Shown piece after piece: positions 8,730-17,604 of a stretch of 64,000 nt of DNA. The notes beneath the pieces were generated by a model. The model was not told where the DNA came from and did no database searches. It was given only the letters and a program-made list of their open reading frames with translations. The translations under genes and the position numbers were made by a program. The stretch covers positions 5,010 through 69,009 of the forward strand of contig JAEYJO010000066.1 in NCBI GenBank assembly GCA_023408815.1, read 5' to 3'. This stretch comes from Bacillota bacterium. Lineage in GTDB: Bacteria; Bacillota; Clostridia; Lachnospirales; Lachnospiraceae. Each line of letters starts with the position of its first letter. The stretch's first letter is position 1.

Positions 8730-10265
8730 CTATTTCCATTCTGTGCTCGTGTTCAACTCATTGTAGCGGTCGATGAGAAAAGATAGGCGAAGAAGGAATA
8801 CCGTATTAACATCTGTAAAATCCAGCTGACATAATTCGGTGATCCGGTTCAGACGATAGACAAGGGTGTTCCGGTGGATATAGAGACTTTCCGAAGTAAA
8901 TTTGATGTTACAGCCCTTATCAATAAAAACGCACAGGGTCTTATAAAGCTCCGAGCCGTTCTTATGGTCGTATAAGCGGAGGCTGGATAAAGCAGGGTGG
9001 CAGTAAGAGCCTAACTGATTGGGATTTTTTATCTCTGAAAACAAATGAAATATCTGGTAATCCTGATAACGGCACAGTGTCTCTTCCGCCCTCAGCTTCT
9101 GCCCCAGTTCATAGGCGGTATATGCCTGTTCAAAATAGGTCACAAAATTTTCAATGCTGCTGAAAGAATTGCTGATTCCTATCCGGATGTGTTCATTTTG
9201 ACAAAGTGCCTTTAAAAGATCCAATAACTCAGACTCGCCTTCCTCCGTCTCCTTTAGCGGAATTACGGCAACGATTCCTTTTTTATGAAAAGTGGCATGG
9301 GTACCGGGAATCAGGAACCTTAACCGCTTACATATAAAGTTATCCAGATATTGTGCACCCATATATCTGGTGAGACGGATGAACAGTACCTGCATTTGGG
9401 AAGGAAAATGCAGCTTGGTCAGCTTTGGCATGATTTCTTTGGAGGGGGCTCCGATGAGCATATCATATAACAGCTCATTATAGAGGGTATTTCCTTCAAA
9501 TAAGCCGGGACTATAATATGCTATCGTATAGCTGATCACACGGCTTATGGTGCCAAGCATCTCAAAGTGTATAGGAAGAAATTGTTTTTCGCCTTCGATT
9601 GTCAATAGAAATCCAATCTGTGTCTGATTGTGGAAAACCTTGCTGGTAAGCTTCCGGTAAGGAGACTGGGGACAGGTTACTTCTACCGCATCCGTTGTCA
9701 AAGAAGTGTTTTTCGTAGATTTTAATTCCTTTACCCCGCTTATAAATTCATAGGAACAATAGCCCTGCGTTATATTTTCCGTCCAAAGAGGGTCAAGAAC
9801 AGGCACCGTTGTCGAACATGCGATGATTTTAAAGTTCATATCGCAGAAAATCAGGGAGTTCCCGAGCCTTATGGAGGCAGCGTCTATAACAGCTTCAATG
9901 CTGTGGGTCTTATCCGCAAGTTCTGTAAGTTCCTCGAAAATGCCTTTGCTGCTGGTGGTCTCAATCAGGGCCCTTGTATCATTGAATATGGTGAACAGAT
10001 TATCCTCGTCTACCAGAAGCAGATTGCATCCGGAGAAGGAAGTGAGTGGATAAGAGGAGCCGGTTTTTGCCAATATACACAAGTTAGGCTGAAGAGCAAG
10101 GTCTTTTAATTGTCTATCATAACCAAAGTAAAGTGTATTCCTTGAAGCGGTGTCGTGCTTATTATCAAGGAAGGCAACATCCTGTATTTTCAGGTCCTCT
10201 CCCTGAGATAAAATAGTGATTGGATACTCTTTCGAGATTCGTTCTGTCAAATGCGTAAATGTCAT
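8730..10265 (-). CDS. PucR/CdaR-family transcriptional regulator
   Basis: 511 aa with the usual three-part PucR layout: an N-terminal ligand-domain of about 120 residues, a central CdaR-type GGDEF-like region, and a C-terminal HTH_30 with SLYIHRNTLVYRLNRITEL. Such regulators activate catabolic operons in response to their substrate. ATG 10265 has AAGGGGA directly upstream; the in-frame ATG at 10292 has no ribosome site. It is divergent from the flavoenzyme gene at 10440 and is almost certainly its regulator. The shared operator at 6996 suggests that the chemoreceptor belongs to the same regulon. Confidence 0.88.
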   Translation of the reverse strand: MTFTHLTERISKEYPITILSQGEDLKIQDVAFLDNKHDTASRNTLYFGYDRQLKDLALQPNLCILAKTGSSYPLTSFSGCNLLLVDEDNLFTIFNDTRALIETTSSKGIFEELTELADKTHSIEAVIDAASIRLGNSLIFCDMNFKIIACSTTVPVLDPLWTENITQGYCSYEFISGVKELKSTKNTSLTTDAVEVTCPQSPYRKLTSKVFHNQTQIGFLLTIEGEKQFLPIHFEMLGTISRVISYTIAYYSPGLFEGNTLYNELLYDMLIGAPSKEIMPKLTKLHFPSQMQVLFIRLTRYMGAQYLDNFICKRLRFLIPGTHATFHKKGIVAVIPLKETEEGESELLDLLKALCQNEHIRIGISNSFSSIENFVTYFEQAYTAYELGQKLRAEETLCRYQDYQIFHLFSEIKNPNQLGSYCHPALSSLRLYDHKNGSELYKTLCVFIDKGCNIKFTSESLYIHRNTLVYRLNRITELCQLDFTDVNTVFLLRLSFLIDRYNELNTSTEWK

Positions 10266-10310
10266 AAAATTCCCCTTTTCAATGATGTCCACATTTGTAT
10301 TACCACTTTA

Positions 10311-10369
10311 CTATAGTGCATCATAAACAAATTGTCAAATTCTTATCATTTATCATACACGTTGTCAAA
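10311..10369. promoter_or_regulatory. Divergent operator/promoter region of the PucR regulon
   Basis: Bases 10311-10334 nearly repeat 6996-7019, and two copies of TTGTCAAA occur at 10332-10339 and 10362-10369. The block lies between the divergent PucR and flavoenzyme genes, where a regulator binding site is expected. Confidence 0.55.
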
Positions 10370-10439
10370 AAATGTGCTTTCAAGTATTCTTAGGACAACT
10401 GGAGACTGCAGTATTTCTTAGTAAATAAGGAGGTAGCAA

Positions 10440-13253
10440 ATGTATCATAAAATATTTGAAGAAGGAAGTATTGGGAAGATAACCATGAAGAACCGTCTGG
10501 TCATGTCGCCAATGGGGTGCGGGCTTGCCAATCTGGACGGAACTCCCTCTGAGGATATGATTGCTTTTTATGAAGCGAGAGCTGTTGGAGGGGCAGGTCT
10601 TATCATACCGGAAATCACACGAGTCAATGATGTGCACGGAGCGGGTCTTATGAGACAGCTTTCCGTTACGAAGGATAAACACATCGAGCCGCTTTCCAGG
10701 CTGGCCGAGGCGATTCACAAGCATGGAAGCAGAATATTTATTCAGCTGCATCATCCGGGAAGAGAAACGGTATCCGCACTTCTTGGTGGACAGCCGGTGG
10801 TCGCGCCTTCGGCTATACCCTGTAAATTGGTCAGACAGGAAACGAGGGCCCTTGCCACGGAGGAAATAAAAGAATTAATAAAGCAGTTTATTGAGGCCGC
10901 AGTAAGAGTGCAGAAAGCCGGCTGTGACGGCGTGGAGCTGCATGCGGCACACGGGTATCTGCTTCACCAGTTTTTATCTCCCTATACAAACAAAAGAGAG
11001 GATGAATACGGAGGAAGCTTTGAAAACAGACTTAGAATAGTAACAGAAATCATCACAGGAATCCATAAGGTCTGCGGCCCCGGTTTCCCGGTGGGAGTTC
11101 GTCTGAGTGTAGAGGAATTTCTTGATAAAACAGGAGTGACGGAGGAGTATATCCATGTTCAGGACGGTGTGAAAATTGCCATGGCACTGGAACGGGTGGG
11201 AATGGATTTCATTGATGTAAGCTGCGGTCTGTACGAAACGGGAATGACCTGTGTTGAACCGATCTCCTTTCCTCAGGGATGGAGAAAGGATTTGCTTTTG
11301 GCAGTAAAAAATCATGTGACGGTTCCCGTAATAGGCGTATCTGTTATCCGGGATCCTGAAATTGCCGAAGATTTTCTTGAAAAAAAAGTAGTGGACTTTG
11401 TCTCCATGGGCCGTACATGGAATGCGGATCCTGAATGGGGGAGAAAGGTACAGGAGGGAAGAGAAAAGGAGCTTCGAAAGTGTATCTCCTGCCTTCGATG
11501 CTTTGAAAGCCTGAATGAATACAACGGAGCAGGCCTTCCGCCGGAATGTGCGTTAAATCCCGCCTATGGAAGGGAGAAAAAATACGGAGATATGATTCGC
11601 GATACGGAGGGGCATAAGGCAGTGGTGGTAGGTGCAGGACCTGCCGGGATGTGTGCCGCACAAACACTCGCGCTTCGCGGTGTAAAGGTAATTTTAATGG
11701 ATCGTCAGGGGGAGCTTGGAGGAACCGTGAATCTGGCAAAGAAGCCTCCTCTTAAGGAACGTATGCAGTGGATTGCAGACTATTATAATAACGAATTCAA
11801 AAGGCTTGGCGTAGAGGTAAAGCTAAGTACGGAGGCAACGGCAGATATGGTAATGGAAGAGAAGCCGGATGCAGTGATTCTTGCCACCGGCTCCGTTTCG
11901 GTAATACCTGAAAAAATTCCCGGGATAAATGGTAATAACGTATATACAGTTGAAGCTGTATTGTCCGGCGAAGCAGCCCTGACCGGCAAAAACATAGCAG
12001 TGGTAGGGGCCGGACTGACTGGACTTGAAACAGCAGAATACCTGCTGGAAGGGAAAAATAAGGTCACTGTCATCGATGTACTTGATAAGCCGGCGCCAAA
12101 TGCGAATCATACCAATGTAGCCGATGTCTGCGGACGGCTGGCAAAATCAGGAGTTACCTATATGCTTGGACATTCCTTGAAAGAAGTGTGCGAAGATGGC
12201 ATTATATTGGAAACAGTACAAAATAAGGAAGAGGTAAAGCTTTCTGCCGATGCGGTAGTACTTTCTCTGGGATTTCGGCCGGACAGGCCGCTGGTTTCTG
12301 AACTGGAGGAAAGAGGCGTAGAGGTAAAGGTAGTGGGAAGTGCCGTGAAGGACGGAAATATTGCGTCGGCTGTCCGTACAGGCTACGAAGCGGGAAGAGA
12401 GCTGTTTACTGGCAAAAGCAAGAATCCAAGCTTCAAGGTGCCTGCGGCTGACATATCAAATTTCGGAAAAGTATCCTTGATGGACAATCAAGAGGGACTT
12501 TATATCAGCTATCTTACGGACCCGGCTGCCATTGCAAGGATACTTCCTCCTCCGCTGAAGCCCTTTTCCCTTCCGGTTGTTACCTTGTCGGTCTGCCATG
12601 TGAACAATCCTACCTTTGCAGATGACTATTACGAAGCGATTCTGGGTGTTTACGCAACCTACGGCAAATCTCTGGGCCTTTACACGATGGGACTTGTTCT
12701 CGGCGGTCCCGGTGCTGAAATGGCAGTCCAGTGCGGACGTGATAATGGAAGTATTCCAAAGAAAATGGGCGCGGAATTTGTCATTCGAAGAGATGGGGAC
12801 ATGGTCAATGCAGGAGTCAGCAGAAGAGGAACACAGCTGGTAGATGTGACCATGAAGCTGGGAGAATACAACAGCCCGCTGACAGCTCAGCTTTATCAGT
12901 TTCCGGCAGCAGGAAAGCAGACCTTCGGGGGCGGTTTTTACTTTCATTTCGACCGCATGCCGGATGAAAACGGAGTATCACACTTTAAAAGCGGTGCATT
13001 GCTCATGAACCAATGTGAATACAATTATCAGTCATGGGAGCCCGGCACCGTTTCAATGAATATAAGATCGAGCATGGATGATCCGTGGGGAGAACTTCCT
13101 ATCAGTACTATCATAGGAGGCGCTTATTCGAAGAACAGCCTGCTTGTACATAAGCTGAATCTGGTGGAGAATCTGGACTCACAGGATATTATTCCGTATT
13201 TACTGACAGGACGTTACGACCGTACCGCCTTTATGGAAACCGGGCGTATTTGA
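10440..13253 (+). CDS. Old-yellow-enzyme-type FMN/FeS/FAD oxidoreductase fused to an acetoacetate decarboxylase-like domain
   Basis: 937 aa, much longer than the usual ~650-aa 2,4-dienoyl-CoA reductase family. Residues 1-340 form the FMN TIM barrel (HAAHGYLLHQFLSPYTNKR, YGGSFENRLRI). Cysteines CISCLRC plus PPECALNP (about residues 348-371) are the [4Fe-4S] ligands. Residues ~390-660 form the FAD/NAD(H) domain (VVGAGPAGMCAAQ, VVGAGLTGLETAEYL). From ~680 to the end is an acetoacetate decarboxylase-like domain with GSIPKKMG, where Lys774/Lys775 match the Schiff-base lysine pair of that family. The N-terminal part resembles enoate/enone reductases (including BaiCD/BaiH-type). Ene reduction and decarboxylation (or a related Schiff-base step) in one polypeptide is inference. 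A GGAGG site precedes ATG 10440. Confidence 0.87.
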   Translation: MYHKIFEEGSIGKITMKNRLVMSPMGCGLANLDGTPSEDMIAFYEARAVGGAGLIIPEITRVNDVHGAGLMRQLSVTKDKHIEPLSRLAEAIHKHGSRIFIQLHHPGRETVSALLGGQPVVAPSAIPCKLVRQETRALATEEIKELIKQFIEAAVRVQKAGCDGVELHAAHGYLLHQFLSPYTNKREDEYGGSFENRLRIVTEIITGIHKVCGPGFPVGVRLSVEEFLDKTGVTEEYIHVQDGVKIAMALERVGMDFIDVSCGLYETGMTCVEPISFPQGWRKDLLLAVKNHVTVPVIGVSVIRDPEIAEDFLEKKVVDFVSMGRTWNADPEWGRKVQEGREKELRKCISCLRCFESLNEYNGAGLPPECALNPAYGREKKYGDMIRDTEGHKAVVVGAGPAGMCAAQTLALRGVKVILMDRQGELGGTVNLAKKPPLKERMQWIADYYNNEFKRLGVEVKLSTEATADMVMEEKPDAVILATGSVSVIPEKIPGINGNNVYTVEAVLSGEAALTGKNIAVVGAGLTGLETAEYLLEGKNKVTVIDVLDKPAPNANHTNVADVCGRLAKSGVTYMLGHSLKEVCEDGIILETVQNKEEVKLSADAVVLSLGFRPDRPLVSELEERGVEVKVVGSAVKDGNIASAVRTGYEAGRELFTGKSKNPSFKVPAADISNFGKVSLMDNQEGLYISYLTDPAAIARILPPPLKPFSLPVVTLSVCHVNNPTFADDYYEAILGVYATYGKSLGLYTMGLVLGGPGAEMAVQCGRDNGSIPKKMGAEFVIRRDGDMVNAGVSRRGTQLVDVTMKLGEYNSPLTAQLYQFPAAGKQTFGGGFYFHFDRMPDENGVSHFKSGALLMNQCEYNYQSWEPGTVSMNIRSSMDDPWGELPISTIIGGAYSKNSLLVHKLNLVENLDSQDIIPYLLTGRYDRTAFMETGRI

Positions 13254-13303
13254 TTTTGCAGCTAGAGGCACTTAACAACTTAAAATAAAAAAAGAGAGGA
13301 TGT

Positions 13304-14086
13304 ATGCAGATGGAAAATTTTTTTGATTTAACGGGGAAAGTAGCAGTTGTAACAGGAGCAAGCTCAGGACTTGGGGCAGATGCGGCGTTTGCTTATGCAA
13401 AGGCGGGAGCGGATGTAGCAATATTGGCAAGACGTGTGGAAAAGCTCAATGAGGTAAAAGCTGAAATTGAGAAGACAGGTAGAAAGGTCGCGGCAGTCGG
13501 CTGTGACGTGAGAGATGAGGAAAGTGTGAAAACGGCAATCGATACCGTACTGAAGACCTTTGGGCATATTGATATCTTACTGAACAATGCAGGTGTAGCC
13601 GTGCGGGGAGGTGTTGACAGCATGACGGTGGAAGAATGGGACAAGTCCTTTGATACCAACGTAAAGGGGATATTTCTGGCAAGCAAGTATGTGATTCCTC
13701 AAATGAAGGAAAGAGGCTATGGCAAGGTCGTTAATATTGCATCTGTCAATGCCGTCGTTGCGGATAAATTTGATGTATTCATCAGACATTCCTATAACTC
13801 ATCAAAGGCGGCGGTAGTCGGCCTGACAAGGGGTATGGCAGCTTCCTATGCCAGATATGGGATCACGGTAAATGCCATAGGGCCGGCTCTTTTTGAAAGT
13901 GAGATGACCAGCTCAACGTTATTTAAATCAGAGGAATTCCTGACAAAATACAATACGATGAATCCTGCCGGACGTCCGGGTGACAAAGGAGAATTAAACG
14001 GTACGGTGCTTTATCTTTCCAGCGATGCTTCCAGCTATGTACAGGGACAGTTTATTATTGTAGACGGCGGAGGAGCTTTAGTATAG
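13304..14086 (+). CDS. Short-chain dehydrogenase/reductase
   Basis: 260 aa, classical SDR: TGASSGLGADAAF for NAD(P) binding near residue 17, NNAG at ~90, catalytic Ser in NIASVNAV, YNSSK for the Tyr/Lys pair, and the C-terminal QFIIVDGGGALV. It lies 50 nt after the flavoenzyme fusion with its own AGAGAGGA site, so the two likely act in one pathway, for example oxidising or reducing a hydroxyl/keto group next to the double bond handled by the flavoenzyme (inference). A second ATG 6 nt downstream is an alternative start. It is convergent with the truncated histidine kinase copy that begins 7 nt after its stop. Confidence 0.9.
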   Translation: MQMENFFDLTGKVAVVTGASSGLGADAAFAYAKAGADVAILARRVEKLNEVKAEIEKTGRKVAAVGCDVRDEESVKTAIDTVLKTFGHIDILLNNAGVAVRGGVDSMTVEEWDKSFDTNVKGIFLASKYVIPQMKERGYGKVVNIASVNAVVADKFDVFIRHSYNSSKAAVVGLTRGMAASYARYGITVNAIGPALFESEMTSSTLFKSEEFLTKYNTMNPAGRPGDKGELNGTVLYLSSDASSYVQGQFIIVDGGGALV

Positions 14087-14092
14087 GAAAAA

Positions 14093-14328
14093 TTAAGACG
14101 GCGGGAGCCATACCGTAAAGGTGGATCCGCCCCCCGGCGTATCGGTAATCCGGATAGAGCCGCTATGAGCCTGAACAATTTCAGAAGCGATGCATAAACC
14201 TAACCCGAAGTGCCCTTTGGCGCTTCGGGATTTTTCACTTCGGTAAAAGCGATGAAAAATCTTCTCCTTCTCATCATTGGGAATACCGATTCCCGTATCG
14301 CTGACGATAATAAGAAAATGCTTTTTTC
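14093..14328 (-). pseudogene. Orphan 3' fragment of a sensor histidine kinase (left copy of the 236-bp direct repeat)
   Basis: This stretch matches 24580-24815 over 236 bp with 9 mismatches and no gaps. It encodes, on the minus strand, the end of a HATPase domain up to the stop codon (SDTGIGIP ... GHFGLGLCIASEIVQ ... PGGGSTFTVWLPPS), with no upstream part. Most differences are synonymous, and the right copy has C where this copy has the more family-typical W near the end. It is the left boundary of the A/T-rich island. Confidence 0.85.
14093..14328. repeat. Direct repeat, left copy, bounding the RiPP island
   Basis: It is paired with 24580-24815. Eight of the nine mismatches fall in the first ~105 bp and only one in the last ~130 bp. 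Homology starts exactly at the kinase stop codon and ends in a CTTTTTTC tract. Confidence 0.9.
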
Positions 14329-14862
14329 CTTTTACAATTTTATAAACTGTTTTGGTACTGATATTAAGTATTTGACTTAGTTTGTGTATAGTAGCAATAA
14401 GGATAACATATAAAAAACTTAATTAGAAGAAGGTTGTTTGTCAGTAATTGGATTTTCTTTTATTTAGATATATTTTCATATACCGTCCTGCCCATATTCC
14501 TTCGCCTGTTTATTTTTACATAATAAATAATTCTCCTCCCCTAAATGAAGATAGAATTCGATAATATTATCAAAAAAGGGGTAAGATTCTAATGTGGAAA
14601 CGATTGACAAAGATGTTTTTAGTATAGATAAGATACGTTAAACGTATGGAGCAAGATAATTCTATGTTTACAAAATTAATAATAAATATATCGTTGTATC
14701 CAATGAATTCAACAAAGAAGAGTAATATTTTGTAAATGATCTCGGTTTATCTATGCCCAAACTAAAGTTAACTAAAATGAGATTTATTGGTTTCTAATAA
14801 TAAACAGTAGGTATTAAAATGTTTTAATAAAAAACACTTTTATGTTTATACTTTTATGTTTA
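14329..14862. other. A/T-rich non-coding segment at the start of the island
   Basis: About 530 nt with no convincing reading frame on either strand. It contains a TTGACA at 14604-14609 followed 24 nt later by a perfect dyad, and otherwise only degenerate A/T-rich sequence that could be remnant DNA. Confidence 0.6.
14633..14647. promoter_or_regulatory. Operator-like dyad
   Basis: ATACGTT and AACGTAT are perfect 7-bp inverted arms around a single A. The dyad lies downstream of a TTGACA motif and about 230 nt upstream of the main RiPP promoter. The function is unknown. Confidence 0.3.
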
Positions 14863-14890
14863 TTGACATTTATCGATTTTTTGTTAAAAT
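14863..14890 (+). promoter_or_regulatory. Probable sigma-A promoter of the RiPP operon
   Basis: TTGACA at 14863-14868 and TAAAAT at 14885-14890 have 16-bp spacing, within very A/T-rich DNA, 85 nt upstream of the precursor ATG. This is the clearest promoter in the island. Confidence 0.65.
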
Positions 14891-14975
14891 AGTAATGAAG
14901 GAAGGCAATATAAGTTTCTTATTTCATAATTACTATTTTAAGATTATTATTTGGTAAAAGGAGGAATTTGCAATT

Positions 14976-15149
14976 ATGAAACGTTTAGAAGACATATTAT
15001 GGGGGGATGCCCTTCCGGATAATGCAAGTAACAATATAGGTAGTGATAATATTTATGAGCCTAATGATAGGCTTGAACTCTATGTATGCTGTGGTGGAAC
15101 TGGCGGTAATCCGCCGCCTACACATGTGAGCGGTATTGGCTGTAAATAA
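14976..15149 (+). CDS. RiPP precursor peptide with Cys/Gly/Pro-rich core
   Basis: A 57-aa peptide too short for most gene finders. An acidic, Asn/Asp-rich leader (MKRLEDILWGDALPDNASNN...) is followed by a core ending CCGGTGGNPPPTHVSGIGCK, with Cys38, Cys39 and Cys56. AAAGGAGG lies at the right distance, and the strong promoter at 14863 points to it. It is the first gene of an operon of three radical SAM/SPASM proteins, proteases and an exporter, the classic context of a ribosomally made, post-translationally modified peptide. The leader/core boundary is uncertain; the Tyr-Val before CC is one candidate. I do not recognise an established precursor family. Confidence 0.82.
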   Translation: MKRLEDILWGDALPDNASNNIGSDNIYEPNDRLELYVCCGGTGGNPPPTHVSGIGCK

Positions 15150-15243
15150 TTAGGCTGTTTTGTTGCCTTCCTTTTATCTGCTTATAGTGGTAGTTTATTA
15201 ACGTTTTTATTTAAATTTATGTAAGAGGGGGAATTACATACAG

Positions 15244-16362
15244 ATGGCTAATCTTATGCTTCCATTTTTTTATGGTGTCAATGCAATGGAGCATATATCA
15301 GGTGTTCAGGGTATTTCGCTGCAATTCCATATCACAGCGGAATGCGATCAAAGATGTAAACACTGTTATATGTTCAATTCGTCTTATTATAAATCCCAGA
15401 TTGAAAATACATTAAATGGTCAACAAATGATTGATTTAATTGATGAGTATTTTGCATTACTTGCAGAATATGGTAGTTTTGGATATGTGGCATTAACTGG
15501 TGGAGATCCGTTACTAAGCCAGCATTTTTGGAATATACTTAAGCACATTAATTTACATTATTCTGAAAGATGCTCTGTAGTCGTGCTGGGTAATCCCTAT
15601 CATATTACGGGAGCAACGGCAAAAAAAATGAAATCATTAGGTGTGGACGGATATCAAATTAGTCTTGATGGCTTAAAAAAGACGCACGATTATTTAAGAA
15701 AATCTGGCAGTTTTGACAGTTCTATGCGTGCACTAGAAACTCTTTATGATGCGGGAATTCAGACGATGGTGGCTTTTACCCTTTCAAAACTAAACGTTGG
15801 GGAGTTAATCCCCTTATTTGAATATTTACAAAGTCAGGAATTTATAAGCGGATTTGGTTTTGATAGAATGATTCCCACTGGAAATGGACAAAAAATTAAA
15901 GATGAGATTTTTACTTCCGGAGAATATAGACAGATTTTGTTTGATGTCTTAAAGCATGAGGTGTTAAAAAAGTCTTATCTTATTATTTCCAAAAAAGAAG
16001 AAATGTGGAAATTACTTCTATATGAGTTGGGATTAATTGATCCTATTGATACCAGCCAAAAAGAACACTTTGTAATAGGCTGTGCCTGTGGTACGGGTAC
16101 TGTTTCTGTATTGGCTGATGGTACAGTGTTTCCATGCAGAAAATTGGAGATGGCAGGAGGAAAATATCCAGAGCAAAGTTTTAAAGATATTTTTATTAAT
16201 AATGAAGTAACTAAATTATTCAGGCAATATGATAAATTTACGGGATGTTCTACCTGCAAAGCGAATATTATTTGTCGTGGTTGTCCGTCTATGAAATATG
16301 CAGTTACGGGTGATTTTTTTGGGCACGAACCTTATTGCTGGAGGTGTAAATCCGATGAATGA
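15244..16362 (+). CDS. Radical SAM/SPASM peptide maturase 1
   Basis: 372 aa. The radical SAM cluster motif is Cys34-x3-Cys38-x2-Cys41 in TAECDQRCKHCY, followed by ALTGGDPLLS for SAM binding. The C-terminus is a Cys-rich SPASM-type region (GCACGTG, TVFPCRKLE, GCSTCKANIICRGCPSM, YCWRCK) that should bind auxiliary Fe-S clusters. It lacks the N-terminal leader-binding-like domain seen in maturase 3. It is the first enzyme after the precursor and presumably installs a radical modification (thioether, C-C link or epimerisation) on the core. The start has a GAGGGGG site about 12 nt upstream. It overlaps the next gene by 8 nt. Confidence 0.88.
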   Translation: MANLMLPFFYGVNAMEHISGVQGISLQFHITAECDQRCKHCYMFNSSYYKSQIENTLNGQQMIDLIDEYFALLAEYGSFGYVALTGGDPLLSQHFWNILKHINLHYSERCSVVVLGNPYHITGATAKKMKSLGVDGYQISLDGLKKTHDYLRKSGSFDSSMRALETLYDAGIQTMVAFTLSKLNVGELIPLFEYLQSQEFISGFGFDRMIPTGNGQKIKDEIFTSGEYRQILFDVLKHEVLKKSYLIISKKEEMWKLLLYELGLIDPIDTSQKEHFVIGCACGTGTVSVLADGTVFPCRKLEMAGGKYPEQSFKDIFINNEVTKLFRQYDKFTGCSTCKANIICRGCPSMKYAVTGDFFGHEPYCWRCKSDE

Positions 16363-17590
16363 TAATATATATGTAATAGATGCGGGTCAAAATTACATGA
16401 TGATAAACATAGACAGCTTGGAATATGTAATGATTCCGAAAAACGAGATATTAAATTTCTCTTGTGATGAAAAATTAAGAGTGAAATTGTCATATGTAGA
16501 TCGTTTTAATCCGGTATCGTGCAAAGAAATAATAGAACCTACTATTATTACCAGCTTTAATTGTAATTATTCCTGTGAGTATTGTTTTGAACATGGAATT
16601 GAAAGATGCCATGAGCGTTTACTTCCTCAGGATATTCCTCTGATTATGGATTTTTATCAGGCATATTGTAAGCGCTATTCGTTTCCATTTACTTTCGGAG
16701 CGTTAACTATTATGGGAGGAGAACCATTGCTGCCGGAAAATAGAGAGACATTGGAGCATATATCAGAACTGTGGCCGGACAGTCTCCTGAAAATAACGAC
16801 AAATGGAACATATATAGAAGAATATTCAGATTATATAATTAACAATAAAGTGCAATTCAAGGTATCTGTTGATGGTACGGAAGAAATTCATTTTAAGCGG
16901 AGAAGATGTCAGCAAAAAGATGCTTATGAAAAGGCTATTAAAGGTATTTCCATGCTTTTAAATAATCAAATTAATACAACTATTGTCACGGTATTTGATC
17001 CTGAAAATATAGAAGATTACCCCAGGTTTTTCGATTTACTTGAAGGTATTGGGTGGCTAAGGGTTCCGGAATTGACGGTTGGATTCGTTTTGGAGATAGG
17101 TTGCGGAGGTGATGATATTGCTGCGGATAATGTAATTCGTGCATTGAAAGCTTTTCGAAAGTTGAAGAGTATTGATAAACGTACATATTATGTTAATGCC
17201 CAAAAACTGGTCCCAGGGTGTCTGAATCTGGTTGAGGCGATTATGGAAGCGCAGCAGAAGATATACGATCCGTATAGGTGTGCATGTTTGGGTTCCCCCG
17301 ATTTTACATTTTTTCCGGACGGAACGATTCATTTATGCACGGCATTTCAGAACAGTTCTGGATGTGTGGGGCGCTACAAACCTAACATAGAGATAGACCA
17401 AGAAAAAATTGAATTATTTAGAAAGCGTAGAATCGATACTATGAGTAAATGTAAAAAATGTTCCATGAAGGCTTTATGTCGTGGTGGTTGTGCTGCTACA
17501 GTTATGAAGAAGTTGGGTAATCCTTTGGGTGTCTGCTGTGAACTTTGGGAATCTCCGTTATTTTTGGAGTATTTCGAAACAGTCTTATAA
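16355..17590 (+). CDS. Radical SAM/SPASM peptide maturase 2
   Basis: 411 aa. Cys70-x3-Cys74-x2-Cys77 in SFNCNYSCEYCFEHG, SAM-binding MGGEPLLPENRE, and TTNGTYIEEY. The SPASM region holds CACLGSPDFTFFPDG, CTAFQNSSGC and MSKCKKCSMKALCRGGC. ATG 16355 (after GGAGGTG) overlaps the end of maturase 1. It is related to maturase 3 in the CxYxCxYCxEH core and in GGEP(L/F)LPE, but the two are clearly different proteins. Two distinct SPASM enzymes plus the first suggest at least two different modifications. Confidence 0.88.
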   Translation: MNDNIYVIDAGQNYMMINIDSLEYVMIPKNEILNFSCDEKLRVKLSYVDRFNPVSCKEIIEPTIITSFNCNYSCEYCFEHGIERCHERLLPQDIPLIMDFYQAYCKRYSFPFTFGALTIMGGEPLLPENRETLEHISELWPDSLLKITTNGTYIEEYSDYIINNKVQFKVSVDGTEEIHFKRRRCQQKDAYEKAIKGISMLLNNQINTTIVTVFDPENIEDYPRFFDLLEGIGWLRVPELTVGFVLEIGCGGDDIAADNVIRALKAFRKLKSIDKRTYYVNAQKLVPGCLNLVEAIMEAQQKIYDPYRCACLGSPDFTFFPDGTIHLCTAFQNSSGCVGRYKPNIEIDQEKIELFRKRRIDTMSKCKKCSMKALCRGGCAATVMKKLGNPLGVCCELWESPLFLEYFETVL

Positions 17591-17604
17591 GAGGAGAAAT
17601 ACAT

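Noticed and set aside
10440..14086. Bile-acid bai operon
   Set aside because: The OYE and SDR types fit loosely, but other bai genes (CoA ligase, dehydratase) are missing and the ADC fusion does not belong to that pathway.
14604..14637. TTGACA at 14604 as the main promoter of the RiPP operon
   Set aside because: No good -10 is present at 16-18 bp; the pair at 14863/14885 is far better and nearer to the precursor.
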